64,000 nt of DNA from Gyromitra esculenta (taxonomy: Eukaryota; Ascomycota; Pezizomycetes; Pezizales; Discinaceae), in assembly GCA_038503075.1 (NCBI GenBank), contig JBCAML010000021.1:682001-746000 (forward strand), given 5' to 3'. The position numbers and the translations under genes were made by a program. How positions within the stretch are numbered: position 1 is the stretch's first letter; each line of letters starts with the position of its first letter. This document shows, one piece after another, positions 12,652 through 26,100 of the stretch. The notes beneath the pieces were generated by a model. It was not told the origin of the DNA. It made no database searches and saw only the letters and a program-made list of their open reading frames with translations.

Positions 12652-15536
12652 GGTTGAGTAGTTGAGTTTGGGTGGTTAGGAGTTTGAGTGTGGTGATGTT
12701 TCGCTAGGACTTATTGATATCGAATGGGAAGGATGCAAGGATGCAAGACTTATATGGACAGACTAACATGGTGGAATGGAAACGGAGGAGACGGGCGTTG
12801 TAATCGATTTTGTGTTTTGTGTTTTGTGTTTTACTATTATTCCATTCTATATATCTTTTTTTTGGTAGCAGATTTCTGTGCGGTTACATGTAGTTAGCTG
12901 TGCTAGTGTTGTTGCAATTTATCTATTTATTTTTTAAGCTGTTGCTGTGGTGGTGAGGGTATTGGCTAGGTACATGTACTTACGAGTTGGCGAGTGCCAT
13001 GGAATACATGTGAGTGTAGTAATCCTAATCCGCGTGTAGTTGTTAGATATTCATCAGATATCACTCCCAGACTTCATCTATGCATAGTCAGGACTAATCC
13101 AAACCCTTATATCATCACCTCTTCGCTTTCATTCACCGATCGGTAGATAATTCACAACATCGTTACCTAAAACACCATACCCTGTCGCTCAATTGCACTT
13201 CTGTTCTTATCATCGAGTGCTATGGATAAGCGTTACTATTATGTTTCTGCTGTCGATAACAGACAGGTGTCGGGCTGAGGCTGCAGCACATGTACTATCA
13301 CCAACCGAGACAACGATTTCCTGCAACAAAGATGTTTATCTACTGGCTGTATTTGAACCCCAGACCATCCGTTCGACCAGTTAATACCCCGGGAGACCCC
13401 TCCTCTGTCTTCCAATACCTACCCTCGATCAACGGACACGCCCGAGCCGGACAGAATCATGATGCTTAAAAGGAAAAATATTCGCATAAGGAGTTTTCTT
13501 TCTTGTCGCTTAGCTTTCTCGCGAGACTGATTTAGAACCGATCACCCGCTCAGTGCTTTTTTTATTTTTTTCCTCTCCCTTCGATCGAAATTTCAAAAAC
13601 CGCAGATACATGTATGTTAGTGGGTAGGGGCTTGAGGCGCATTTCGGTTGGCTGATCGGGGGCTCGCTTATGTATTGGGAGGTTCTCCCAAACTTGTTCT
13701 GAAGTATCTTGTTTCCCTTCCCCACCCATAACTCCTTCCGCGTTATTGTTTGTCCGAGGGTGGCTATCTTTCTTTTCTTTTCTACTTCTGCTACCTATCT
13801 CACTTGACATCTCTTATAATATTCGAATACGGTACCGGTTTCCGAATCCCCTTCTGGAATTTAGCCAAAAAGGGACGAGTTGTTTCCGTTTCCAGAGAGG
13901 GAGAAGAATGGGGTGGGTAATAAATAGTACTCAGGCGGTGGAGTGAGGTAATGCCTATCGGATGACATACAACCCCTTGCGCTCTGCGGGGTAAAAGGGC
14001 TGCGATATGATATGATAGTCCCCATCCGCCACTAGCTTATCAATGTTGGCATCTCTCAGCCTTCTCTCATGGGTCCCTTTCTTGTCCTCTTGTCAAAGAA
14101 GAATCGGGAAAGAAGAGAGAAAAGAAAAAAGAAAAAAAAAAACCGGCTGCAAGAAGGAAAGAAAGAAAAGAAAGGTTTCGAGGGAGAATAAAAAAAAAGC
14201 AAACACCTACCGGAGCGTAACGCAGGTTCCTGCATGTGTCCGATCCGGGATGGAAATGATGTCGTTTGGCTTGATGGGTTTGGAGTTTTTGTTTCCCTTT
14301 CTGCCTACGGCCATGCTTTCGGATCTCCACCTTATGTTCCCCCTTCCCCTTTCCCGAAGCTCCCGCTACCTGTGGGGGGATGGGATCTCAATTTTCGAGA
14401 TGGGATGGGATGGAAGTGGGATGAGGAAGGGTATCTGGAAAATGAGTTGGGAGGAATTGAGGGGTGTTGGGCGTTGAATCTCCACGAGCATTGAGATTGA
14501 GTGAGGCTCATGATGAAATGCATTGGGACCAAGTTTCTTTTTTGCCTTCCTGCTGAACATGTATCCGTATACATACACGTATTCCAACAGCATTTTCTGT
14601 ACGTATATGTACCTGAAGCTCGACAGTCGCATGATCACTCACCCACTTTGTAGTCCATTAAAAAATGAAAAATAAATGAAAAATAAAGGCAAACAAACCT
14701 CGTGATGAAGCAGGCCCTCACGTGAACCCCTCCTCACCTCACCTTCCCTCTCCCGTTCACCCGTACAGTAGGTCTGTAATGTACTGTTATGTACGTTGAG
14801 ATGCAGGCGATACCCCCCATTCAACCGCACGTCATCGGTAGATAAGGTCCTCCTATCCGAGCTTTGCCCATCTTCCTCCTTCCTTCTCTTTTTCTTCTTG
14901 ACCCCCCCCAACCTACATCCCGCCGCCCAAACAAAAAAATACAAGCTGAAACCTGGTTACCTCTTGTTTCCTCTCACGAGACGATAGAGGATACTTGGTT
15001 TGATAGCTCTGAGCAATAGCAAATACACTCGGACACCTTGCTAGCTACCCTTCCCAATCCGACTAAAACTCAACCCAGTCACCAGTCACCTTACCAAAAG
15101 CCAGGATCATCCCGACCACTCCCGATCACTAGGGGAGAGTTTCACACGGTTTCACGAAAAGGACGGAGCCCATAGAGTACAAAAAATCCAAAACCAGCCA
15201 AGTGACCCCACCAGTGGTGACCTGATCCAGCAGACATTACGAGTACAGTAGTTCATCATCATCTGCGAGCTCACTCACTTCTTCCCCCCTTCTCTCAGCC
15301 GAGATAAAATACAACCCACAAGAAAAACAAGCAAACCAAACCTACCAACCTTATTTTCTCTTCCCCTCCGACGTATCACCAACACCGCTCTTCGGATAAG
15401 AAAGGGAAGGAGCGGACCAGGGTTTTTTTTTTTTGGGAATATCGAACAAACAACGCGTTGCAGCGAGAGAGTATAACTTACAACTGCGGACGAGAAACAT
15501 CCAACAGAACGGGACAGGACAGAGAGACGGGATAAG
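12652..15536. other. Intergenic region, no gene seen
   Basis: This 2.9-kb region contains a TTTTGTG triplicate at 12808-12832, three TACATGTA palindromes (12885, 12971, 13607), purine- and pyrimidine-rich tracts near 14100-14200 and short ORFs without codon or domain support. The last 300 bp are probably the promoter and 5' leader of the Yippee-like gene. Confidence 0.5.
12808..12832. repeat. TTTTGTG tandem repeat (about 3 copies)
   Basis: Three consecutive heptamer units lie about 160 bp downstream of the membrane-protein stop codon, probably in or just beyond its 3' UTR. Confidence 0.7.
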
Positions 15537-15958
15537 ATGGGACTCGCATACAACGTCTACCTTAACTCCAGCCGCATCTACGGATGCAAGGGCTGCAAGA
15601 CACATTTGTCAAACCATGAGGACATCATCAGTAGGGTACACTTCTCCTCCCCCCCCTGCATCAACTTTCTTTATTTTTTCGCCTCTAAAGCTCGCCCTTA
15701 TCGAATCCAGCTAACCCATCTTAGAATTTCCGTGGTCAACATGGAAAAGCTTACCTCTTCAACACGGTCGTAAATATCAGGGAAGCTGAACCCGTTGAAC
15801 GGAATATGACGACTGGCCGCCACGTTGTCCGCGATATCTCGTGCAAACAATGCAAGGAGATCGTCGGATGGAAATACGATAAAGCATACGAACAACCTGA
15901 GAAGTACAAAGAAGGGAAATTTATCCTGGAAGCAGAACTACTAACGAATGTTCGTTGA
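15537..15958 (+). CDS. Yippee-like zinc-binding protein
   Basis: Yippee/Moh1-type proteins are small conserved eukaryotic zinc-binding proteins; yeast Moh1 has been linked to stationary-phase survival. My model has exons 15537-15635 and 15725-15958, separated by an 89-bp intron, giving 110 aa, the normal family length. Exon 1 reads MGLAYNVYLNSSRIYGCKGC. The two zinc-ligand pairs are visible at Cys17/Cys20 and Cys73/Cys76 (SCKQCKEIVGWKY). The family signature around FRGQHGKAYLF follows the splice and the C-terminus EKYKEGKFILE is typical. Reading through the intron would truncate the protein, so splicing is required. Exact biochemical role is unknown for the family. Confidence 0.93.
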
Positions 15959-18900
15959 GTCAAACTTTGGGGTGGAAGATAAGGTGAAGGATTACTAGAC
16001 ACTTTTATTTCTTTCTTTTAGTTGGTCTTTTGGTTTGAAGATTTTCAACCTTTTGCTTTATGGTTGTATTGGGGGTCATATTTTTCAGCTCGTTCTCTTA
16101 CGGACTGATTTTTTTCTTCGCTGTTTTTGTTTTTGTGGGTTTCTATTGGTGGGAGCTTACTGGGCTTGGGTTGGTTAACTGATGCTTGGATCTGGTGGAG
16201 GATCATTATCGAAGTTGGTATGGGTTGGGGGGCATGATAAGCTTAAGTGGGTGGGTGGGTGTTTAACGGAGCAATTTTTCGTGTTAATTTTTTTCCCTTT
16301 CCTTCCCTTTCACCTTTCTTTTGTTGCTTAAGTTAAGGGAGTTATACTGCGACTTTTATATCTGTTCTTTTTTTTTATCTTCAGAACTTGTGTTATCAAT
16401 ATGGAGTTTTTCTTTTTTCTTTTTCCTTTGTGGTTTAACTGGGAGAGAGTGAGAGGGGTATGTTGAGGAGATAGGCTGAAGGATGAGACCGAGACCGAGA
16501 TTGCTACAGTGAGAATATTGTCTGCCATTTCTGTTTCAAATCTCACTACCTGGCTGGGTAGCACAAAGCTAAGGGGTAGAAAGTGGGTTCGAGAAAAGGA
16601 CTTCATTTTCTTCTTGCCGATCTATCTATTGCTCGGGGCTTTTGTTGTTGAACGCGATCTGGAAGTTCGAGAATCGATTCAATACAACTTGCTTCTGCTT
16701 AGCTTTTGAACTGAGTGCCCACTTATCTCGTTTTTTTCTCAGCCTTCAACGTTCCCCCCTGCATGATATATCCTACTCCTGTTTCCAACAACAAGAGTGA
16801 TGATAAAGGATCGTAAGATTTTAGAGAGAACTTTCGTTATGTGATAGTCGATTCCCGATCCCGCACCTGGGCCCAAGGAAGGGAAAAAAGGGACGTGCCA
16901 GCGGGGGACAGTTGGAAGCACTGTAATGTCAAAGAAGCCCTTGTCCCAAGCTAGCGGAAACGCTTGTAAGGGGGGAAGATCACACGGCCATCATTGGCTC
17001 TCCAGAATCTTCTGTCACCAATCAAGACTCAAATAACACTTTCCTTGAAATAAAAAAAATAAAAATAAAAAAATAAAACCTCCGAGAGTTGGCCCAATTA
17101 TACAGTACCTGGGATTAAATACCTGTCCCCACTTCTTTCCCTGGCCCCAGTCGAATGCTTGAGGACACTGAGATCTACTTGGTCTAGCTAGCTGCCCTCT
17201 TCAACGTGTGCACGAGCCCCCGGACTCACACTCTGGAATGGGGATTGGGTAGATTTTTTTCTTTTCCTTGGATCCACAATGCTCGTGTTGAAGAAGGCGG
17301 GGAAGGTAGCAACCAAAGGAAATTTATTTCGCCCCAGCCGCACGAGAAGTCCCCAGAGCGAGGAGGAGGGAGGTTGTATAAGTGAGGATCTTGATAACCT
17401 AGATACGAACAAAAAAATTTCGGAGGGCTGAGATCTAGAACCTCAGCTCCCACAAAATTCACTTGGCCGATATCGATTCCAGGTTGATATATCGATGTAA
17501 AACTACTAAATCTGCGGAGCTGGGGCTAGAGTAGATACGTAATAACATAAGGAGAAAGAAAGAAAAAAAAGGCACAATAGGGTGGCCCTTGTGGCAGATC
17601 AGTCGCAACATCATGCATTTGTAGCTATCGATAAGAGGTTAGAGTAGTGATTTTTCTTTGGGAAGTCTTAGACATAATAGTTTCGGCGCCTGGAGGGCCT
17701 CTAGACCTAAATATCAATGTCTCATGAACACTCGCGTGACCAACTTCCGAGTTAGGTCCGGGGATCGCTCTGATTTTGTGGGAACTGGTTGTGGATCTTG
17801 TGTCTGTGCCTGCTGTCGGAGGTATTGCGCAAGCAGAGGCTTTATCTCATTCTTTATCTCAATCTCTTTTCATGATTCGCTTATGTTTTGATGAACGAAT
17901 GGGGTTGGTGACATGTAGTGTGGATCATCGTGTATCACTCGATCGAATTTAGGGGGAGCTGACATTTAGCTTCTACTGATCGGGTTAGCACGGCACTGAG
18001 GAGGAATGGTTCCTTATAAATTTGCATATGCTCACCTAGTGGTATTAATAGCTGTATAGCGATTGGTGCAAAAAAAAAAAGTGGTCCTGGGCTGGACTAC
18101 GTAGGCAGCAGTCTCGGTGAATAAGAAACCCATCGGGTGGTTCCACAAGGGGGGTTTTTTTTATCAGCAGCTACAAATTTCTGTGCGCAGCGCAGTTCAA
18201 TTGCCGAATTTTGTATTCGAGCTCTCGGAACGACTGAGTCAATGCAATTTGTATGAAAGTATTGAATCGGTGTTAATCACTTACTCCGATAAAATTCCGC
18301 AGCCCCTCAGACAATAGAGATAGAAGGCACAAGTGCGAGCTCGCATTCTGGAGAAATTGCGCCCGACTGATCGTGCGGTCCCAGCCCCGGGAGCTGAAAT
18401 ATCACACGGTTGCTTGTCGACGAAAAGACAGCCCTAGCTGGGCTTGGCTATATTCTCGATAGTGCTAAATAGCGGGAATGAGTGGGGATCATCTCCCTGA
18501 TAAGGTGGAGTGCCTGAAATATCATAGGCGGAGAGCTAAAGCTATGAAGAAAAGAAAAGAAAATTAATAAGTTATGGTAATTTAGTTCCAAGGACCTATT
18601 ATATAATTAGAGGTGCGAATATCGAAATAAGTGTGGCTTCTAGCCAGAAATTCTAACAAGCGGGTGAAACAAAATCGTCCACCGAGCTTGCTTGTTTCTA
18701 GGGATAGATACATGTAGTTTTAATGACGCGCACACGTGCGAGTATAGAAAAGGCTGATGGAAAATTAGTCACGGAGCTACCCAGACCTGTTAAGAATACG
18801 CCTGAGATCGATGAGTCAACCTTAGTACCACCTGATTTGCATCGAGAGTGCCGCGGAACATCTTTGGATTAACAGTGATTTTACTTATAAAAAAAACACC

Positions 18901-19968
18901 CTCCCAATTCTGTCTATGGAAGCGAGGAGAATGTAAGAAAGGAAGTATTGAAATATATTGTGTATCCCGTAGTATTTGTACGACGTGTCTACCACTATGG
19001 GCCTCTAAGCCTACGACTAAAAGAGCTCACTACATGCAGTTAGACCTATTTAAAAGGCCCAAGGAAAATAATATTCGTGGAACAAAGGCAACAAAGTGTT
19101 TAATGGAGATATATATGTACCAATAAGGAAGTAATCTCTCCGCCAAAAATGTTGTTTCCTAGGTTGAAGGGGGGGTCTTTTAGTGTAATCTAGTACTCCA
19201 ATGAAAGATAAGGGTAGAGAAAGGAAGTCTTGAATGGACGAAAGCTCTTCTCTAGTAGGTTCTTGACTAATAATAATTCCATGAACCTTCTAGCGCTTGT
19301 ATTACTCCCTTAGTCCATCCCTAGTTAGTACTAGCGCTTGCCCTAGTAAGTCCAGGGAGCAGAACGTTAGAGAGGCCACTGAAGGTTTATTAAATATTGG
19401 TTTCAGCAAAGGTTTTTGGAAAAGACTCAAGAATATATGCAAGTATCGATATTACTTGCCTTCTTGCTTGCTCTGCAGCGAGCGTAAGCTCTCCTCGCAC
19501 GAGTGATTGTCTGTGACTGAAAATCGTCGATAACACCACCCAGCACTTGAGAGGATTCGTATGGATCTCACAAGAAAGAATCATAAGCATCCTAAAAACA
19601 TTTAATACTGTGAGCTTGGAGATATTTTTTTCATAGATTTCTTTCTTATTACTATCATTACATCCGTTCATAGCGCTCGTTAACACTCGTATCATAAAGT
19701 GTGATATATCCCCGATACCTTCCGTTACAAAAGAAACAAAATAGTCAATTTCCCGGATCCTTTGGTCCTTCAGTTAGACAATTGACATGTCACTACCATT
19801 CTGGATATCGTTCATGTTCCTCCTTCTAATATAATCCAATGCATGCATGCTCTAACAAAAGAAAAACGCAACGTAACAAAAGAGACTAAGTATACTAGAT
19901 AAACGCCTGCAACAAAAAAAAAAATCAAATTCTAAAAGTAGATCCATACAACGTTCCATTAGCTGTAA
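15959..19968. other. Intergenic desert, no gene seen
   Basis: This 4-kb region has a T-rich beginning (likely 3' UTR of the Yippee-like gene) and several homopolymer A/T runs. A TACATGTA palindrome lies at 18709-18716 and CGAGTGAT-N5-RTGA motifs at 17925-17941 and 19500-19516. The ORFs are short and unsupported. Confidence 0.5.
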
Positions 19969-20628
19969 TCACCAGCGCCCAAGCAGGAAGTTAGCAACAC
20001 GCCTCAGTCGATGGTGGCCACTGCTGCCGCTTTGGTTAAATGCTGGCGGCGAGGACGGTCTATTCATATCGATATTTCTCTGTTGCGAATATCCACCACC
20101 GCCTGAAGCATACCATGGTGGAGGTGATGGCGGAGGTGAATATGGATTTTTCGACCTCCTCGAACGGAACATTGGCGGATGGGTATCAGTGCCTAGGTAG
20201 AATATAGATTCCATTTCTTGAGGAGCACTAGAGCGCGAATTATGCCGGTTTTTACGGGGAGGCGCAACATTGTACTGTTGTGGTTGATAGAACGTTGGTG
20301 CAGGTGGAGGTGTAACGGACTTTCGCTTCCTCGATGACTTTCTCCGCGTTTTCTGATCCCGCTCACGCTCCGTGTACCGTGCGTGGTACTCTGAAAAGGT
20401 ACGAGGATGTGGGGGATATGCGTCTTCAGCAGAGAAGTGATGTGTGTGATAACGGTTGTACTTGAGGTCTTGCTTGATAGAAAACAGTGGAGCATCGCGC
20501 TTGCTTGAGTTCCGCTGGAGTGGCGTGTATACTTGTTCCGCGGCCGGAGCAGCTGGACGAGCATAGCGGTATGGATCGCTGCTAGGCGGTGGAACGTAAC
20601 TGTAGTTGGCACTATTGGTGTACCTCAT
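19969..20628 (-). CDS. Disordered Pro/Ser/Tyr-rich protein of unknown function
   Basis: A single-exon ORF of 219 aa starts MRYTNSANYSYVPPPSSDPY. It is low in hydrophobic residues and rich in Pro, Ser, Tyr and Arg. A basic cluster (TRRKSSRKRKS) at about 93-103 resembles a nuclear localisation signal, and Pro/Gly-rich stretches follow. The C-terminus RLRRVANFLLGRW is the only amphipathic-looking segment. No family is recognised. The long open frame with biased but protein-like composition, in a region of otherwise short ORFs, supports it as a real gene. Its start is the first in-frame ATG. Upstream non-coding exons or a different start cannot be excluded. Confidence 0.6.
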   Translation of the reverse strand: MRYTNSANYSYVPPPSSDPYRYARPAAPAAEQVYTPLQRNSSKRDAPLFSIKQDLKYNRYHTHHFSAEDAYPPHPRTFSEYHARYTERERDQKTRRKSSRKRKSVTPPPAPTFYQPQQYNVAPPRKNRHNSRSSAPQEMESIFYLGTDTHPPMFRSRRSKNPYSPPPSPPPWYASGGGGYSQQRNIDMNRPSSPPAFNQSGSSGHHRLRRVANFLLGRW

Positions 20629-23174
20629 TTTGGCTTCGGGAGAAAGGGAAGCTAGAGCTGAATTTTAAGCTAGTAGTACTGCTGGATACTGTGCTATTGG
20701 CTTAGTTTCCAAGGAAAAAGTGACAAGACAGTGCAGATCAAAACAAGTCTCTTACCTATGGATTGTTCAACAACAAGTCCCCACAAGACGACAAGGTGAA
20801 GTGATAGTTATTGGTCGTGCTGTTCAGCGAATCTAGGAGGTCCACGGCATTTGTAGCCATTTACTCACCGTCTCTGATTCAAACACTAAGAGGCTCAGCT
20901 TCAGAACTCATACCTCATGATATGTTTCCGTCGTCTTTGATGGTCACAAGTCATCTAAATCAAGAAAAAAATTAGTTCTTAGAAACGCTACGGGCTGAAG
21001 AGAAGTAGAACTATGACGCAACACTATTCGGACGTCTGGGAAATCCGCCCATGAGAAAGGGGCTCTGCTAGTCTGTTAGTCGTAATAAAAATATAAATAT
21101 AGATAAATAAATAGCAGTAATGATAACAATAACGGTGTTTTGGGCACCGGTGCTCAGTGGTCATTTGAGGCGTGCGCGTTTGCTTAGCAAAACGTCAAGA
21201 ATGGGCGTAGATATGTCTTGTAGTTTGCTGTGTGCGTCATCATCAAGACAGAACCCGGTGGACTGCTCGGAGAAGGGGGGGGACGCTGAAGAAAAATATA
21301 TGCCCACACGGAAGATTCAGGAAGCCCATGTGCACATATATGATCCACATATATCGTGTCGCGTGGTGCAGCGTGCCTGTTTGATCGATCGCTTAGGCAT
21401 GCGCATGTAGGCACGGCGGGATGAAGCCTCGCCCCTCCATCCTTCCCTGCCCTGCATCTGATCCTGACGTAAGGCGGCCAGCCACACATGATACATTGCT
21501 CAGTTGGAGATAAACAACCCAAGACATCTCTGGACTTGCCAAAGACAGGGTATATAGTGGCTGCGTCCCCTCACGGGATACGCTTATTCGAGAGCCAGTG
21601 GTAACACGACCATGGCGTATTTACAACCCTCCAATGCGGAACCCAGGCATCTGGCCTCTTCCAGGAACGTACGGACGGTAGTTGGGTATGCTGCGTCATG
21701 GTTGAACCCTGGGAATCTCATCTGATCATGTGGTCGGATTCGGGTTAGGGTTTTATCTCTCGCTCTCACTCGGCATTCCTGGGTGTAAGGCGGCAGCATT
21801 GCGAAAAGCAGTGAAACAGTGAAATGAGGCATATGTATGCCCTCAGGGCATTGGATTGGGAATGTAGAGATATACTATGTACCATATTTTACGAGCTATT
21901 TTACGGAGAAACATTGGTCGATCTCAGCTCGGCTCCAAAGACGCTGCCGGCCTTCAATTAGGTTTGATTCCTGAGTGTGTCACATCGCGGGGCTGCCATA
22001 AGCCTTGGCAGTAAATTTGACTTCGTCTAGCAAATGAGCTGAACTGAGCAATGTAATAGTCTGGCATTGTATTGACCTGTTACTTGTGGCACTATTCTCG
22101 CTCGCTGATCGTGAAATCTATTGGTACCTGAGTTGTTATTTTACATCTTAACTTTTGATTATGTTGTTGTAACTGTAGCAGCGTTCTCGAGGCAGTTTAA
22201 TTGGGAGTATATCTGTAGACACATGTACGTATGCGTACAAATTACTGGCTTGGCTTGAGAGCTTAAACAAAGAGTGAAGGAAAATCATACATGTGGCAAT
22301 AATTTCCGAAGCATATGTGCGTTGTCTCGAACCAGTCCTAGAGCCCCCAGAGTTTGGTTCGAGACAACATATGTGCGCTTGTTTTACAGCCTTGAACAAT
22401 ACCTGGTATATAGCCACTTCACAAGATCTTGAGGCGACGCTTAATGCCTTGACACTGCAAACTCTCTCCATGGCGCATGGTTATAGGTGCTGAGTATTGT
22501 GCAAAAGTTGGGCGCTTTATCGTGCTCTTAACTGTCGTTCGCCTTGCCACAATCTACCAACTTGAGATATTAATTGCCGTTCGGTTACAGCCAAGTAATT
22601 ATTTTTCTAACGTAGCCCTCATACCCTACTGCTCGTGATTCCCTCCCTATAAAAACCCAGATACACGACCAAGTAATCCCCTGTCCAAAAAAAGAAGAGT
22701 AACAAGGTAACTCTTTTTTCTGCCTTGAAAACGAATGAGTCAAGGAACCAAAAGCGAAAGAGAATCCAAAGGGCGCTCGGAGCGTAACAAATAAAATAAG
22801 AAAGAAACCAACGCCCCATTGCACCTATTGCCCCCTTTCTAACAATTGAGTTTGAGTCTTCGAGTTCTTTCCAACACCCTAATCTATCGTCGTTCCTTCC
22901 TTTCCTTCCTTTATATGATATATCAATAGCTGCGCCAAAGAAATAGGAAGACTTTCAGATTCACCAGGTGCTGATGTTTCTTCCTCCATCTCCCGCGTTA
23001 TCTTACCTGATGGTGGTGATAATGTTTAATGTACAGTGTTCAAATCTCAGAACTGGGAAATTACAAAAGAAAAATAAGAGAAGTAGTTAAAACCATAAAG
23101 AAATCAAAAGTAGTCGAAATAGTTGAAATCGAGAAGCACGTAAGATTAACCACATACATTTTCTGCCTCTAGCT
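20629..23174. other. Intergenic region with a tiny MITE-like insertion
   Basis: No credible gene is visible in this 2.5 kb. The notable element is the 66-bp inverted-repeat/direct-repeat structure at 22312-22377. The part next to 23174 is the 3' flank of MOT1. Confidence 0.5.
22312..22377. mobile_element. Minimal MITE-like element with TIRs and target-site duplication
   Basis: A 46-bp unit at 22322-22367 has perfect 13-bp inverted ends, TTGTCTCGAACCA and its reverse complement. It is flanked on both sides by the same 10-bp direct repeat CATATGTGCG (22312-22321 and 22368-22377). This is the layout a cut-and-paste DNA transposon leaves. A duplication near 8-10 bp would suit hAT-like or Mutator-like elements. 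There is no coding capacity. Family assignment is inference. Confidence 0.55.
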
Positions 23175-26100
23175 CTACGCCTGTAAAGTTGCAATGAAAT
23201 TGTTGAGATCATATTCGTCGGTATACTGGGAATCGTCCCAGAGTTCACCGAGGTCGTCTAGTACGCCCTTTGTGCCCCTCTTGATGACCTGTCCGTTGAC
23301 ATCCACCATGTCCTCTTCTGCAGCCTCTTTTTGCATAACTCCCGCATCACCGACGTTGAAGAGGTCGAGAATCTGATCCGTTTCCATGGTTGACAGACCG
23401 GCGTTTTGTTGATTTACCACTGTCGATGCCACGTCTAACTTGAAACGTTGGAGACTGTATGAACGATTGATGTCAGCAGTGTGTCTCTTTAGAAAACTGT
23501 CGATAAACAAAACCCACCTCATGATCTTCTCTTCTAGCGTACTACGAGTAACGAGCCGGTATACATTGACAACCTTCTTCTGACCAATGCGATGTGCACG
23601 ATCCATAGCCTGCATATCTTTCTGTGGATTCCAATCATGCTCCACAAATATGACAGTATCTGCTCCGGTCAAATTGAGACCTAGACCACCAACATGGGTG
23701 GTTAGTAGCAGAACATCAATAGATGGATCCCCGTTGAACTTTGTGACGATGTCCTGCCTTTTTCTTGCCTCGGTGCCGCCGTCCATTCTTAGATACGACA
23801 CAGTGGGTAGCAACTTTTTTAGTACGTCGTTCTCTACAATATCCAACATCTCCTTGAGCTGACAGAAAATTAGTGCGCGGTGCTGGCTGATCGCAGTGGC
23901 CTCGGCAGGCATTTCCCCAGCGTTATTGATGCTGTCGATACCGATACCGCAATCCACGAGTAGATCTCGGAGCGCTCCCAGTTTTGGTGCATGGATAGGA
24001 TCCCGTATATGAGATTTGTCTCTTATAAGTTGGCGGCTGACCTTCTCAAACTGCGGATGCTTCTCGTTAAGGACAAGCGCCGGGGAGTTGCATAGCTTTC
24101 GCATATACTGCAGAGCCTGGAAGATATGTTGTTTCGCCTGTTTGTCACCGTCCGTTGCAACAGCTCCGACAATCTGCTTCGACTGCTTCTTGGCAAAGTC
24201 ATCGTATAGCTTCTTTTGTAATTCACTGAGGTCACAGTAATAGTTTTGGATGATCTTTGGTGGTAGGTCATCCAGCACTTCTTCTTTCAATCTTCGGAGC
24301 AAGAATGGTAGTACCTGCTTATGCAATGCTTCAATAGCTAGAGCACCAGCTTCCTGCTCTTTCGAATTACTCTTACTATTTCGGCTTGCCGCAATTGGTT
24401 TCGCGAACCGGTCCAAAAATACTTTCTCAGTTCCCAAGAAACCAGGCATCAAGAAATCAAACAAAGACCATAACTCCAAAACGTTATTTTGAATTGGCGT
24501 TCCAGATAAGATCAAGCGGTGATTCGCAGATATTCGTTTAACGGCCTGGGTAAGTTTGGCTTTAGAATTTTTAATAATGTGACCTTCGTCGAGAACGCAA
24601 TAATTCCAGCTAAAAGACCCAATATTGTCAATATCGTTCCTACAGATATCATAAGAGGTAATAACGATATCGGTGGTGCCGAGTTGAGCCCGCACTCTTG
24701 CCCTTTCTGCTGGGTTGCCAATATAGCATAACGCCGTAAGAAAGGGGGCAAATTGATTGATTTCTTGCTGCCAGTGCCCAGAGAGCGTGGGTGGGCAAAT
24801 GATGAGTGATGGTAGTCGCCGGTTTTCTATAGACCCTGTCTTTGCGAATTCTTGCGCACGTAAGTAGTGATCGCTAGCAATAATGCAGATAGTTTGAAGT
24901 GTCTTTCCAAGTCCCATGTCTAAATTTCATTAGTATGAATCTTAATCAAACGTGATTCTCAGAGGAAGAACTAACCATCGCATAAAATGCCATGAAGATG
25001 GTACTTGTTCAAGAATGCAAGCCAATTGACGCCCTCTTGCTGATATGATCGCAGAGAAGCCTTGATGGCAACTGGTAAGTCAAACGGCTCAACTTTGTGC
25101 ACGTCTAGCATTTGTGAAATAAATTTCCGCTCTCGGTCACGGCCCTTCAGTAATTCCTCGGAGAGCCCGGGAGGATCCGGAATACCGGCCTAATAAGATT
25201 AGTTAACAAGAGCGCCCAAGATGTAAATGAAAATGGGTGAAACCACAAACCTCTAGCGGTACCAACTTGACTAACGTCGCGAATGTGGTTGTTGCAATGA
25301 GACGTATATCATTGTCGGAATCACTCATCCGTCCCAGCACGGGTACAATTAGGAAAACCACATAAGGAAGAATATCTGTCTCCATTACGTGTATCAAGTG
25401 ATAGACACATTCGATCGCACCCTGTCGGCACCGCAGTTCATGTGCATTGGCAAAATTTGGTAAAACTTTTTCCACCAAGTTCGTCATGCCTTCAATAGTG
25501 ATGACACTGCATATTGTCGCGAAGCACTTTGCAGCAGCGTAGCGGAGTACTGAGAAGTTTGACTGGAGTGCTCTTATTATCAATGGGAAAAGCCCAATAA
25601 TTGTCGGGTGGAGGTCGGGATGAAATTTCGGCAGGAGTGCCCGAATTGTTGAAAGGCCATCGACAACCTCTTGACCGAGAGTGATACTTGGATCCTTGAT
25701 ATTACTCGGGAGATCTCCATCGAAAGCGATATGCAAAGGCGTTTCGATGCAATCCCGTAGTTTCGGTACTGCGTCAAATAGTGAAGCTCCAAAGGTTTGT
25801 GCGAGTTGCTCGAGCGCTTCTTTGGCCCCACGTCTTTTGATCCGAGCTTCCCTAGCCTCTTTTTCGAACGTTGCCTGATCTGCATGGTCTTTCCGATCCT
25901 CCTCCTTCCTTAGTGACAAGATGTTTTCTTCTAAAGCCTCGTTCTGATGGAACATCGGCACCTCCGAGGTATCTACACAAAGGAAGGAGCTGAGATTCTT
26001 CGTGAGCTTATCTGCCACTGCGGCACGTCCACTTCTAGAACACAGGCCCACGAGCGAGGCAATCGCCTGTGCCGAGCGTCGTTGTAAATCGAGATTTTCC

